From NCBI GenBank assembly GCA_002869855.2, contig NEWQ02000023.1, positions 2,921 through 66,920 on the forward strand: a stretch of 64,000 nt of DNA, read 5' to 3'. The stretch is from Nitrospira sp. CG24D. Its GTDB lineage: Bacteria; Nitrospirota; Nitrospiria; Nitrospirales; Nitrospiraceae. Made by a program: the position numbers and the translations under genes. The notes under the pieces are model-generated. The model had not been told where the DNA came from. It ran no database searches and saw only the letters and a list, made by a program, of their open reading frames with translations. Positions 44,432 to 53,539 of the stretch are shown piece by piece. Position 1 is the first letter of the stretch; each line of letters starts with the position of its first letter.

Positions 44432-45472
44432 ATGAAACGCTCACTCCTGATTCTCACTGTAATCTTTCTCTCAGGCTCATTCGCGCTATGGCTCACCGAT
44501 ACGAATACGGTTGACGTGGCCACTGCGGCCTTTCGCTCCGGTGCCGCAGTGGCCCTGTTTCCGGCCGACCAGAAGGTTGCGCCCCCGGAGAACAAGCCAT
44601 TCATTCATCCAGTGGTGCAGGCCGGCGACAAGACACCAGCGCCGAGAGGTCCGATCCCTCCACCCGTTTCACCCCGTTCGGCTCTCCCGCCAAAACTCCC
44701 AGCCGAAACCGCTCTCCCGGTGGAACTGCTCCAATCCCAAAAGTTGAGCGCGACGCCTTCTCCACTCCAATCTTTTCCAAACACATTCGAGGGGCGGATG
44801 GGAAAATTGAATTTACTCAGTCAGACAAACGCCTTACGTCCCCCGCCCGCGGCGCCGCCTGAAATGCAAATGCTGGGTAGAGTGATGGCTCCTCCGAATA
44901 CACCGCCACGACCGACTCCGACCATTCAGCAATTACGGGATCTTCTGCTCGCACAGCCAGGCGGCCGGGAGATGCTCGAAGAGGCAAAACGCCGCGGGTT
45001 TCGCCTCTCGCAACATGCTCCGGCCGATGGTTCCTCCTTTTTCTCTCTTGCCGGTCTCTTCATGCCGGCAGAGGTACAAGCCGCGGAAGGTTTCCGGGCG
45101 GTCTTCACTCCCAAAGAGCCAAAAACATCCGCCCTCACTTTTACAGGCATTTGGCTGTTTGATCCCTATAGACCTGTGCTGGACGCCGGAATTCACTACG
45201 GCACTCCTCAGGGTAAAACATGGGCCGTATTCAGTGTCACCGTTCCACGGGAAGGCATGTATTGGGTTACCGTCAGTGCATTCGCAAGCAACGTGAAGGC
45301 AACACTTGTGAAGGGCGGCACAATCATCAAGCAATTCGATTATGGACCCGGCGCAAATGTCTATGGTTACTGGGCCTTCGTACATCTAGCCCCGGGTTCG
45401 CATACCTTCTACTGGTACGTGGATCGCGGGACGGCAGAGTTCATTGAAGCAAGCGTGCAAGAAGACCTGTAG
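44432..45472 (+). CDS. Hypothetical exported proline-rich protein
   Basis: 346 aa; signal peptide; C-terminal LAPGSHTFYWYVDRGTAEFIEASV resembles the preceding protein. Confidence 0.75.
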   Translation: MKRSLLILTVIFLSGSFALWLTDTNTVDVATAAFRSGAAVALFPADQKVAPPENKPFIHPVVQAGDKTPAPRGPIPPPVSPRSALPPKLPAETALPVELLQSQKLSATPSPLQSFPNTFEGRMGKLNLLSQTNALRPPPAAPPEMQMLGRVMAPPNTPPRPTPTIQQLRDLLLAQPGGREMLEEAKRRGFRLSQHAPADGSSFFSLAGLFMPAEVQAAEGFRAVFTPKEPKTSALTFTGIWLFDPYRPVLDAGIHYGTPQGKTWAVFSVTVPREGMYWVTVSAFASNVKATLVKGGTIIKQFDYGPGANVYGYWAFVHLAPGSHTFYWYVDRGTAEFIEASVQEDL

Positions 45473-45502
45473 CCCACAGTCGGAGTTGGCAAGAAGGCGA
45501 CT

Positions 45503-46447
45503 ATGCATCGGCTAACCCAAGCCATGACGATGGTGGCGCTCGTGCTCGGCTGCGGCTGCGCCACTCAAGATGCGCCTACACGCACAGCCTCGCAAGAGTA
45601 TGGAGTCACGGTCACGGCCATTCAGCTCGACACAGCCATCCACTTCGCGACTCCGGATGGCGCGCCGTTGCTTGTTGAACCGGATGACTATCGAGTCGAA
45701 TGGATGCCAGCCGCACAGCTTCGGCTAATCCCCGACAAAGGGGGCCGGCCAATCCTTCTTGCTGCAGTGTCCACGACACATGACATCGAGGTGTCGCAAC
45801 CCTTTCTTCTTCTGCTGGCCCTCAACGAAGATGCGCGCAATCTGGTGTTGCTACTTCCTGATGGCACGGCGCTCGATGCCGCCGGCTCGTTGAGCGGTAT
45901 TCAGTCACGCGGCCTCGTCCGGCCACGCCGGCACTATCACCTCGCCTACCAACTCGACCAGGCAACCGGTCAGGTGCGATTTGGCGACGGTGTCGCTGGA
46001 GAGCGCCCCCCGGCAAACCAATCGCAAGTAGCTTCCAACAATCGCGTCGGCGCCGGATCAATCGGCAACATCGGCGCAACTTCTACAGCGGGCGCTGAAC
46101 TCTCGATGGTTGAGCTACAATCGGTCCTTTCCAATCGCGCAATGGCATTGGCCCTTGCCACCAACATTGCCGCCGCGCAGAACGAACCGTTCCATCTTGA
46201 ATACAACATGAATCGCCCTGGGAACGACTACGGGCAGCGGACCGCAATCAGCCCGGAAGCCTGTCGAACGATCTGTTCGGCTGATAGCTCCTGTCAGGCC
46301 TTTACGTTTGTGAAACCACCCACCGGCGCCTCTGCGGGACAATGCTATCTCAAGCGTGCAGTCCCGGCTCAGACGGCAAACCCCTGCTGCATTTCAGCTA
46401 AACGAAAGAGTACACAACAGGAACTGATCGGAAATATTGGGAGGTGA
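45503..46447 (+). CDS. Lipoprotein with C-terminal PAN domain
   Basis: Lipobox LGCGC; NDYGQRTAISPEACRTICSADSSCQAFTFVKPPTGASAGQCYLKRAVPAQTANPCCIS; contains IQSRGLV. Confidence 0.82.
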   Translation: MHRLTQAMTMVALVLGCGCATQDAPTRTASQEYGVTVTAIQLDTAIHFATPDGAPLLVEPDDYRVEWMPAAQLRLIPDKGGRPILLAAVSTTHDIEVSQPFLLLLALNEDARNLVLLLPDGTALDAAGSLSGIQSRGLVRPRRHYHLAYQLDQATGQVRFGDGVAGERPPANQSQVASNNRVGAGSIGNIGATSTAGAELSMVELQSVLSNRAMALALATNIAAAQNEPFHLEYNMNRPGNDYGQRTAISPEACRTICSADSSCQAFTFVKPPTGASAGQCYLKRAVPAQTANPCCISAKRKSTQQELIGNIGR

Positions 46448-46505
46448 AAAAAGTCCGGAAGACACTTTCAAGTCCATCGGAAAACCAAAAGGAATCTCTA
46501 TCACC

Positions 46506-46904
46506 ATGATGTATTGGGGCATTCTGAACGGTACAAGAATTGGGATAGCCATCTGTGTTGTGTTACAGCTGGTCTCCCCTTCCTGGGCGAGATTGGCTCC
46601 CTTCGACGGCATCGGTGGAAATGGTGGTGCGCCGTACCGACTCGACTGCGGTGAATCGGCGGTACTGGTGGGAGTCACCGGGCAATCGGGTCTGGTGATC
46701 GATCGCCTTGCCGGTCTCTGCGTAAAAATCGACCCAGTCTCAGGAACGTGGGTCGGAGGCGTCTACGAAACAGGCCCGACTGGTGGCACCGGAGGCTCAC
46801 GGTTTCATAAGGCCTGTTCAGACGGAGAAAGCTTCATGGGAGGGTCACGGAGCGATCTCTCGATAGAATTGAACGTCTTCTTGGCAAGAACCGACTCACC
46901 ATGA
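46506..46904 (+). CDS. Hypothetical exported protein
   Basis: MMYWGILNGTRIGIAICVVLQLVSPSWA signal peptide; RLDCGESAVLVGVTGQSGLVIDRLAGLCVKID. Confidence 0.65.
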   Translation: MMYWGILNGTRIGIAICVVLQLVSPSWARLAPFDGIGGNGGAPYRLDCGESAVLVGVTGQSGLVIDRLAGLCVKIDPVSGTWVGGVYETGPTGGTGGSRFHKACSDGESFMGGSRSDLSIELNVFLARTDSP

Positions 46905-48184
46905 GGAGCACCATCACGATGATTGGACGTCTGGTTTTTGGACTACTCATTTGGGGTCTCGCAGGAGGCGGGGTGACGATACTCGACCAAACGGTCGCGT
47001 GGGCTCAGGGTGTTGCCAAAGACCGGACGGCCGCTCGGGACTTTGCGCTGAAAGCCGTGGCTCCTTATCGGATCGACGTGAGCCCGCCCACACGCGGTGT
47101 CGATAGCGCCACGATTACATTGAGGCCCATTCCCACTGGTACATCCGCCCTTGTTGAGAAGATGTGTGCGCTGTCAGTGCGCCCGGCCAACGGAACAGGC
47201 AATTCCTGGCAAGGGACGGCGGATCCAACCTGCGCGACGGACGCCATCGTGCGATTGCCCGTCGGGCACTACATTATTCGGCTCGCCATCCTATGGAAAG
47301 CGTCAGGAAATACCGCGGGCCTGAACCAAGTCCAGGAACTCCCCTATGAGGTGCGGGCAGGTGATCGGCTGAAAGTGCAATCGCTGACGCTGGACCGAAG
47401 CCCCCTTGCGACGAATTCTGACGGGAAGGTCCTGATTGAGATCGCCAATGTCGGCCCGGTGGCGGTGCCGCGTTTTTCGATTAAAGGCATATTCAGATCC
47501 GCCAATGGATCGAAGGTCGTCATGGACAAACAGATCGCTCCGCTTCAGCCCGGAGCGGTGTATCGTGATGGGGTTGGCTTCTTCCCGATACGCAGTGGAC
47601 GGTCAGCCCTTGCCATCGAGGTGGACTCGGCAAATGCCGCAAGCGAAGGGAGTGAATTCCTTTCGAATAACAAGGCTGAACTCTCGTTTGACGTGGGGCC
47701 GGGTGCCCCCCCGAAGCCCGTGCTCGCGACCGGAAGCACCCGTGTGCAGGAGGTCCCTCACATGAATACCTGGGAAATCTCCTATGCGATCTGTAATGTT
47801 GACCCTGAGGCGTCCTACGCCGTGAGTCTGCGCTGCCTCGACAATTGTACGGATCCGGGCATTAGTCTCAATGCGGCTGCACCATCCACTCCGATCTGCA
47901 CGCCTATCGGTGAATGCAGTGGAGGCGCGCAATATCTTCCAGACGGCGGGGGCCGCTGCCCGCCGAATCTCCCTTTTCCCGGAGCGATCCAATTCCCTCG
48001 CCTAAAGAGGTTCATTAGCCCGTATGCGGCGCATGATTACGAGCTGGGCGTCCAAGCTGAAAAAGTCCGCGGTCCCCACGGATTTACCCGAGACATTCGG
48101 ATCATCCATGTTCCGAAGATCTGTGACTTTCCTCCTTGCACTCGCGCCGAAAATTATCGGTACGAAGGGATATCCGTACGTTGA
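46901..48184 (+). CDS. Hypothetical exported protein with CARDB-like segment
   Basis: 427 aa; signal peptide; SDGKVLIEIANVGPVAVPRFSIKGIF; start overlaps the preceding stop. Confidence 0.7.
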   Translation: MRSTITMIGRLVFGLLIWGLAGGGVTILDQTVAWAQGVAKDRTAARDFALKAVAPYRIDVSPPTRGVDSATITLRPIPTGTSALVEKMCALSVRPANGTGNSWQGTADPTCATDAIVRLPVGHYIIRLAILWKASGNTAGLNQVQELPYEVRAGDRLKVQSLTLDRSPLATNSDGKVLIEIANVGPVAVPRFSIKGIFRSANGSKVVMDKQIAPLQPGAVYRDGVGFFPIRSGRSALAIEVDSANAASEGSEFLSNNKAELSFDVGPGAPPKPVLATGSTRVQEVPHMNTWEISYAICNVDPEASYAVSLRCLDNCTDPGISLNAAAPSTPICTPIGECSGGAQYLPDGGGRCPPNLPFPGAIQFPRLKRFISPYAAHDYELGVQAEKVRGPHGFTRDIRIIHVPKICDFPPCTRAENYRYEGISVR

Positions 48185-48584
48185 ACAGTTAGGGCTGCGC
48201 CGTTCCTGCCGGCGACGGAGGGAAGCTAAAAGCCTTGGCGCAAAAATCCGCCAGAGGTTCATGGCTCAGACAACAAACTCTTTGACTCGTCGCTCGAACT
48301 CGTTCCACGCCGCGGCAAGACGAGACTTTTTCCGGCATTCCCCATTTCCGTGATTGACCCCGGACCCGTTTCTCGCCTATCCTGTGCCCCCTTACACATC
48401 CTGGCAGAGGTTCTACGAGGTCGCCCTTCTCGGGAGCACGGAGGCTAGGCTTGAGAGTGAGACCCTCTACCGAATCTGCGCTCCTCTTTCTTCCAGCACC
48501 TTCTCGTTCATTGAACCTTCCCAACCATCTCCTCGACATACTGGCAGAACGTATTACTTTTGACGTCACACTGCACGGAGAGAG

Positions 48585-48923
48585 ATGAGACCATCGACCG
48601 TCCTCGCTATCATTCTCACGATTCTCCTGACGACATCTCCCTCCGCACATGCGCTGGTGGATTATCCTGCTCCATCTAGAGTTAACGCGGACGTCTCAGA
48701 TTCCACGAACGCGCCATTCAATAACAGCACAGCCATCGAATCGGCAACCTCTTCCGCCATTCCGAAAGGTAACATTCCCGACTGCGAGGGCACGGTTCCA
48801 TCCAGCGGAGTCGTGACCGCCCTTCTCAGCCGGATTGTCCGCTCGCCCGGCAACACCCACGGTAAACAATGTCCTATTCCACCGGTCCCGGACCATCCTT
48901 CATCAGAGGAGCCCCACAAATGA
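48585..48923 (+). CDS. Small exported hypothetical protein
   Basis: Signal peptide MRPSTVLAIILTILLTTSPSAHA; stop overlaps the next start. Confidence 0.55.
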   Translation: MRPSTVLAIILTILLTTSPSAHALVDYPAPSRVNADVSDSTNAPFNNSTAIESATSSAIPKGNIPDCEGTVPSSGVVTALLSRIVRSPGNTHGKQCPIPPVPDHPSSEEPHK

Positions 48924-49693
48924 TCACGCAATCCCAGACGTTTCGCCGTCGCCCACAGTTCCTCTGCACAACAGTCGCTGTGATTGTGCTGACAACTATG
49001 ATCGGCTGCGCCGGACCATCGACACCCTCCCATCAGGCCAACCAACAGTCTCTCGACCATATGATCGAGCGATATATTCAATCGCATCCGGAGGTCATTG
49101 AACAATCGCTCCAGGCTCTGGAAGCCAAACGAGAAGCGGAAGAAAAGACGCGGCAGAAGGCCGCCCTCGCCATTAAACAGAATGAGTTGCTCAACGATCC
49201 GGGCTCCCCTATCAGCGGCAATCTCTCCGGCGATGTCACCCTGGTGGAATTCTTCGACTACCGCTGCGGATTCTGCAAGCGTGCCGCAGGCGCCGTGACG
49301 CAACTGCAGCAAGAAGATCCGCGCGTTCGCGTCGTCTATAAAGATCTCCCGATTCTTGGGGAAGCTTCGGAACTCGCCGCGAAGGCAGCTCTCGCATCCA
49401 AGATCCAAGGCAGGCACCAGGCCTTCCATGAAGCGTTGTTGGCCTCCAAAGGCGACGTGACCAAAGATGCCATCCTTGCAATCGCGGGCGAAGTCGGCCT
49501 GGATGCCAAGAAGCTTGACGCCGACATGCAATCGCCCGACTTGCAGACAATTATCGACCGCAACCGGGCCCTGGCCAAAGACCTTGGCATCAGTGGAACG
49601 CCGGGATTCATCGTCGGAACGGAACTCGTGCCGGGAGCGTTGGATGTGAAGGGTCTAAAAGATCTCATTGCGCGAGCTGGAAACAGGAAATGA
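48920..49693 (+). CDS. DsbA/Com1-like thioredoxin-fold lipoprotein
   Basis: Lipobox TMIGC; FFDYRCGFCKRAAGAVTQLQQEDPRVRVVYKDLPILG; GISGTPGFIVGTELVPGAL. Confidence 0.93.
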   Translation: MITQSQTFRRRPQFLCTTVAVIVLTTMIGCAGPSTPSHQANQQSLDHMIERYIQSHPEVIEQSLQALEAKREAEEKTRQKAALAIKQNELLNDPGSPISGNLSGDVTLVEFFDYRCGFCKRAAGAVTQLQQEDPRVRVVYKDLPILGEASELAAKAALASKIQGRHQAFHEALLASKGDVTKDAILAIAGEVGLDAKKLDADMQSPDLQTIIDRNRALAKDLGISGTPGFIVGTELVPGALDVKGLKDLIARAGNRK

Positions 49694-49801
49694 ATGATGG
49701 GAGCCAAGGCCGGAAACTTGGACTTGACTCGCCGCCTTCCCACCATGCGGGAAGACACATAAGACAAAAATGGGTGTGCTAACCACAAAGAGGAGGTCAT
49801 C

Positions 49802-50383
49802 ATGGCAAACGCAAGCCGGACTGCAACCTATAAAGGCCACCTAATGTTCCTAGCCTTGACCCTCGGAGCTACCGTGATGATCGTCGCACCGGACGCCAGT
49901 TACGCCAAACCGAAGAACCCGATTTACAATGAATGTTCCTGCGCCTGCTATACACCTGCGAGTGGCTTCGGAACGATCCTCGACATCAGGAATAGCGCGG
50001 GAGTTTCGTGCGGAATGTATAACAATCGACCCTGTACCGGCACAGACGAAAATGGCGCAACGGTTTCGGGTACGACAAAGTATTGTGGAGGCTATAAGCC
50101 TGGCGGGACCAGAGCGATGCTGAGTGTGATTCCGGACACGAAGCTGTCGATCATGAGCCGCGGAATAGAAGGAGAGAAGAAAACGCCTTCCGGCCAGGAG
50201 AATGAGTCAGCCGCGCTGACGTCACGGCCCGGTGATGCGATGATGAATTGTTCATGTGAGGGCGGCAACGGAAGCTGCTCTGTCACATCCACAGATGGAA
50301 AGACCTCCACCTGTCACAAAGGGGACGGCGATACCTGTACCGGATCCTGCGCCTATCCGAAAGGAACCATTTCCGGAGAGTAG
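49802..50383 (+). CDS. Cysteine-rich exported protein with IMSRGIE motif
   Basis: Signal peptide, then YNECSCACY; IMSRGIEGEKK; C-terminal NCSCEGGNGSCSVTSTDGKTSTCHKGDGDTCTGSC. Confidence 0.8.
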   Translation: MANASRTATYKGHLMFLALTLGATVMIVAPDASYAKPKNPIYNECSCACYTPASGFGTILDIRNSAGVSCGMYNNRPCTGTDENGATVSGTTKYCGGYKPGGTRAMLSVIPDTKLSIMSRGIEGEKKTPSGQENESAALTSRPGDAMMNCSCEGGNGSCSVTSTDGKTSTCHKGDGDTCTGSCAYPKGTISGE

Positions 50384-50457
50384 TCCGCGCCCCTGGGAGG
50401 AAAGACAGCTGAAGTGAACCGCCAATCGGACGAGCTGAGTCAATGAGGAGGTGCATC

Positions 50458-51927
50458 ATGCAACACGAGAATAATAAAACATCACAGAACGTCGCGGCGA
50501 GAGTTTGCTTACTTGCCGTTCTCGTCATGGCCGGGGGATCGTACGCCGCCGCAGAGCCGCCTGCGCCCGCGCCAGAGGGATCCGCTCCTCCGCCGGAAGC
50601 CGGTGACGTGCAGGAGCGGGCGGTGATGCGGGATCAACGAACACAACCGCAGCTGAAGAAGACGGCACCCGCTACCGCCCAACCGATGGACAAATCTGGT
50701 ATGGGAATCCTCCAGCCGGGAATACTCTCGGCGCCGACTCCATCGGCTCCATCCACCGGAGGTACCGGACCTTTGCCTGTCGTAGGCGGCACCTTTGAGC
50801 CCAACTACAAATACCCGTGGGTTGTGCGGATGAACGGCTGCGGTGGGGTGCTCCTCGATGCAGAATGGGTTCTGACCGCCGCGCATTGCGTCACGCCCGG
50901 AATCGGATTTGGCAAGCTCATGTACACTCGGACTGATCCCTACACCGGTTCCGTCAGCACGGAAACTCGCGCGCCTGCTGCTGTTGGGGCGCGGCGCGAC
51001 GGCGTGTTCATCCACCCAAATTACACGCCGAGCAACGATCAGGCCAACGACATCGCACTGATTAAACTGGCAAGTCCGTTCACGATCAGCCCTTACCTTC
51101 AGACCGTCGGATTGCCGAGAATCTCGCGCAACCCGGGGATGGTGGGGACGGTCGCGTCGTTCAGTCACACGGGCACCCTCCCCGCGGGACAAGCCGCCAT
51201 CTTCCGCGGCCCCGTCTCCCAGCTCGACTCACCGACAAAACTCTTTGTTCAGGCCAGCGCAGCCAATGCGTCGCTGTGTCCAGGAGACAGCGGATCGGGG
51301 TTCGTGACGGTCGAGTCCGGCCGCGCGACGGTACGCGGGGTGGCCTCGCAGGGGTCCGTCGGCGACTGCATGACACCGAATGGTGAAGCCGTGTTCACGG
51401 ATATCTTTGCCTTTCGGGGATGGATCCTGCAAACGATGGGCAAGAGCGACAACTTGAATACCCGTGTCCGTTGGGGTGGCAAGACGGCACGTGGCGTAAT
51501 GGGTCTTGGCTGCCTCCCGAATCCCACGATATGGGGCCCGCTCAATGTGGTTGGCGTTGAGGAAGCCAACATGTGCGACGCCGGCCAAACGCAGACCATC
51601 ATGTGCAACTTGGATAAGAACCAGGGGAACGTGGGAACCCAGGTGCCCGTGCTCTCCGGCCTCACCGTGAGGACGACCGTGAACGGCTCAGCGCAGGTGC
51701 AAACGATCCCCGCTTCCGGAAACACCGCCAGCTTCTTCGGCGTGCTTCCCGCAGGAGCGTCTCGTGAATTCACTTGCCAGATCGGGAACGTGCTTACCTC
51801 GGGGACCATCGGGAACTTGGGAGGGAACATGGCGGTCATGAGTCGCGGCATTGAAGAAGGCCAATCGACTGAGCCGACCGTAGAACAGCCCAGTCCCTTT
51901 GACCCAACGGATGGAGCCAAACCATAG
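50458..51927 (+). CDS. S1-family (chymotrypsin-fold) serine protease
   Basis: VLTAAHCV (His), ANDIALIKL (Asp), CPGDSGSGF (Ser); VQERAV before and VMSRGIEEG after the protease domain. Confidence 0.92.
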   Translation: MQHENNKTSQNVAARVCLLAVLVMAGGSYAAAEPPAPAPEGSAPPPEAGDVQERAVMRDQRTQPQLKKTAPATAQPMDKSGMGILQPGILSAPTPSAPSTGGTGPLPVVGGTFEPNYKYPWVVRMNGCGGVLLDAEWVLTAAHCVTPGIGFGKLMYTRTDPYTGSVSTETRAPAAVGARRDGVFIHPNYTPSNDQANDIALIKLASPFTISPYLQTVGLPRISRNPGMVGTVASFSHTGTLPAGQAAIFRGPVSQLDSPTKLFVQASAANASLCPGDSGSGFVTVESGRATVRGVASQGSVGDCMTPNGEAVFTDIFAFRGWILQTMGKSDNLNTRVRWGGKTARGVMGLGCLPNPTIWGPLNVVGVEEANMCDAGQTQTIMCNLDKNQGNVGTQVPVLSGLTVRTTVNGSAQVQTIPASGNTASFFGVLPAGASREFTCQIGNVLTSGTIGNLGGNMAVMSRGIEEGQSTEPTVEQPSPFDPTDGAKP

Positions 51928-52066
51928 CCCTATAGGTGTGTCGATACATCGCCTGGACGAATGACGCGGCCCGAGACCTTCACCTGTGCGCGGGGGTGCC
52001 GACGATGCTGAAGACCATGACCGTCACGGAACTCACACACAGAGGGCCCAACAATGGAGGAAGATT

Positions 52067-52699
52067 ATGACACAGAGTAAACCGAGGCAAGGGAACATCC
52101 TGTTCTTCGCACTGTCTGTCGGACTCACCCTATGGATCGCCTCACCAGGCGTGAGTGTGGCATTGCAGAAAAAAGACGCCATCTACAATGAATGCGCCTG
52201 CGCCTGTGACGGACCCACGGGCGGCGGCATCATCGACATCAGAAATACAGGCGGATTTTCCTGCGGCGCCTACAACGGAAAGACCTGTAATTATGAGGAC
52301 CCTGCAACCGGCGGCATCCGAAGCGGGACCACGAAGTGGTGTACTCCGTATAAACCAAGCGGGACAAGGGCCGCGGCATTGCCCAGGAAAGACATGAATT
52401 CCGCGGTCATGAGTCGTGGAGTCGAGGGAGAGTCCCCGACCGTCGAGGAAGAGAAAGCTGGTCCTGATCCTGCCGGCGAGGTCCAAGAGCGCGCTGTGCC
52501 GCGTCAGGGCTTGCCTGGAAAAACTCTCTCCTTCACCGGCTGCGGATGTAAGGGAGGCGCTGGAACTTGTACGGTCTCCACAAGCCCGGTCCCCGGTGGA
52601 GATTCTCAAACCTGTGCCAAAGGTGCAAGTGACACATGTACCGGCCAGTGTGATTTCAGCTGGGTCAAGTCTTCGGGAAGGACGTTGAGACCCCAGTAA
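52067..52699 (+). CDS. Cysteine-rich exported protein, paralog of 49802-50383
   Basis: YNECACACDG...VMSRGVEGE...VQERAVPRQ...GCGCKGGAGTCTV...CAKGASDTCTGQC. Confidence 0.8.
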   Translation: MTQSKPRQGNILFFALSVGLTLWIASPGVSVALQKKDAIYNECACACDGPTGGGIIDIRNTGGFSCGAYNGKTCNYEDPATGGIRSGTTKWCTPYKPSGTRAAALPRKDMNSAVMSRGVEGESPTVEEEKAGPDPAGEVQERAVPRQGLPGKTLSFTGCGCKGGAGTCTVSTSPVPGGDSQTCAKGASDTCTGQCDFSWVKSSGRTLRPQ

Positions 52700-52980
52700 G
52701 ACTCTTGCTTCCGGGCGTTGCGAACCGAGTGCGAAGAACACAACGGGGACCGCGCCCCTTAGATCAACGTTGAGAAGAGAATTTCAATGCCTGCAAAACT
52801 ATTCACCGATGCGATCACCCCGTGCCTGTTCGGTGAATCCTCAACTCCGTCGCCGACGGTCCCTACGGAAGCAGGAAAGTAGGGGAAGACAGGAGGGTCT
52901 GACTCCTTCATCGGATTGGGCTTACAGCCGGAGACCGCGTGGAATGCCGGAGAGTTGAGTTCCACGCAAGAGAACAAGTC

Positions 52981-53484
52981 ATGAACACTATTGCTGCGAG
53001 AGGAAGAATCATGAGAACAAACCAGAGCGTCTTCGCCGTAAGAGCCCTTGGGCTGGCCGTGCTGTTGGGAATCGCCGGACTGGCCACACCACCGGCGACC
53101 ATCGCCGCGCCGAACACCGGAAGCACTCCAAAGACTGAAAAAGAGTGCAAAGCGGACTTGGCCAATTGCAAGACCAAGTGCGACAAGACAATGATCGACA
53201 TCGACAACAATATCCAACGGTGCAAGGATCTGTGCATGGACGGCTACATCATCTGCACGCCGGCCCGCTCGTCTGGCCAGCCCGGTGGCAACCTCGGGGG
53301 TGTGAGCCAACCGGTCCGTCCCGGTGTGCTTCAGCCGATGCAACCGACACGGAAGAGTTCCCCCTACTCACAACCGGGTATGAGCGCCCCAATCATGCGT
53401 CGCGGCGTCGAGGAGGGTCAGGCAGCCGAGCCAAGCCCAGAGACACCCACAGCACCGACACCATCGAGTGGAACGACCAAGTAA
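52981..53484 (+). CDS. Exported hypothetical protein with C-terminal IMRRGVEEG motif
   Basis: Signal peptide; CKADLANCKTKCDKTMIDIDNNIQRCKDLCMDGYIIC Cys pairs; IMRRGVEEGQAAEPSPETPTAP tail. Confidence 0.72.
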   Translation: MNTIAARGRIMRTNQSVFAVRALGLAVLLGIAGLATPPATIAAPNTGSTPKTEKECKADLANCKTKCDKTMIDIDNNIQRCKDLCMDGYIICTPARSSGQPGGNLGGVSQPVRPGVLQPMQPTRKSSPYSQPGMSAPIMRRGVEEGQAAEPSPETPTAPTPSSGTTK

Positions 53485-53539
53485 TGAGATCAGTCCCTGT
53501 GCAGTTATTGCCGCAACACATGTCGCGAGAAGGAAGCAT

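Noticed and set aside
48184-48585. Possible riboswitch in the 400-bp gap before the DsbA-like genes
   Set aside because: No match by eye to cobalamin, TPP, SAM or GEMM cores; short ORFs here are also unconvincing.
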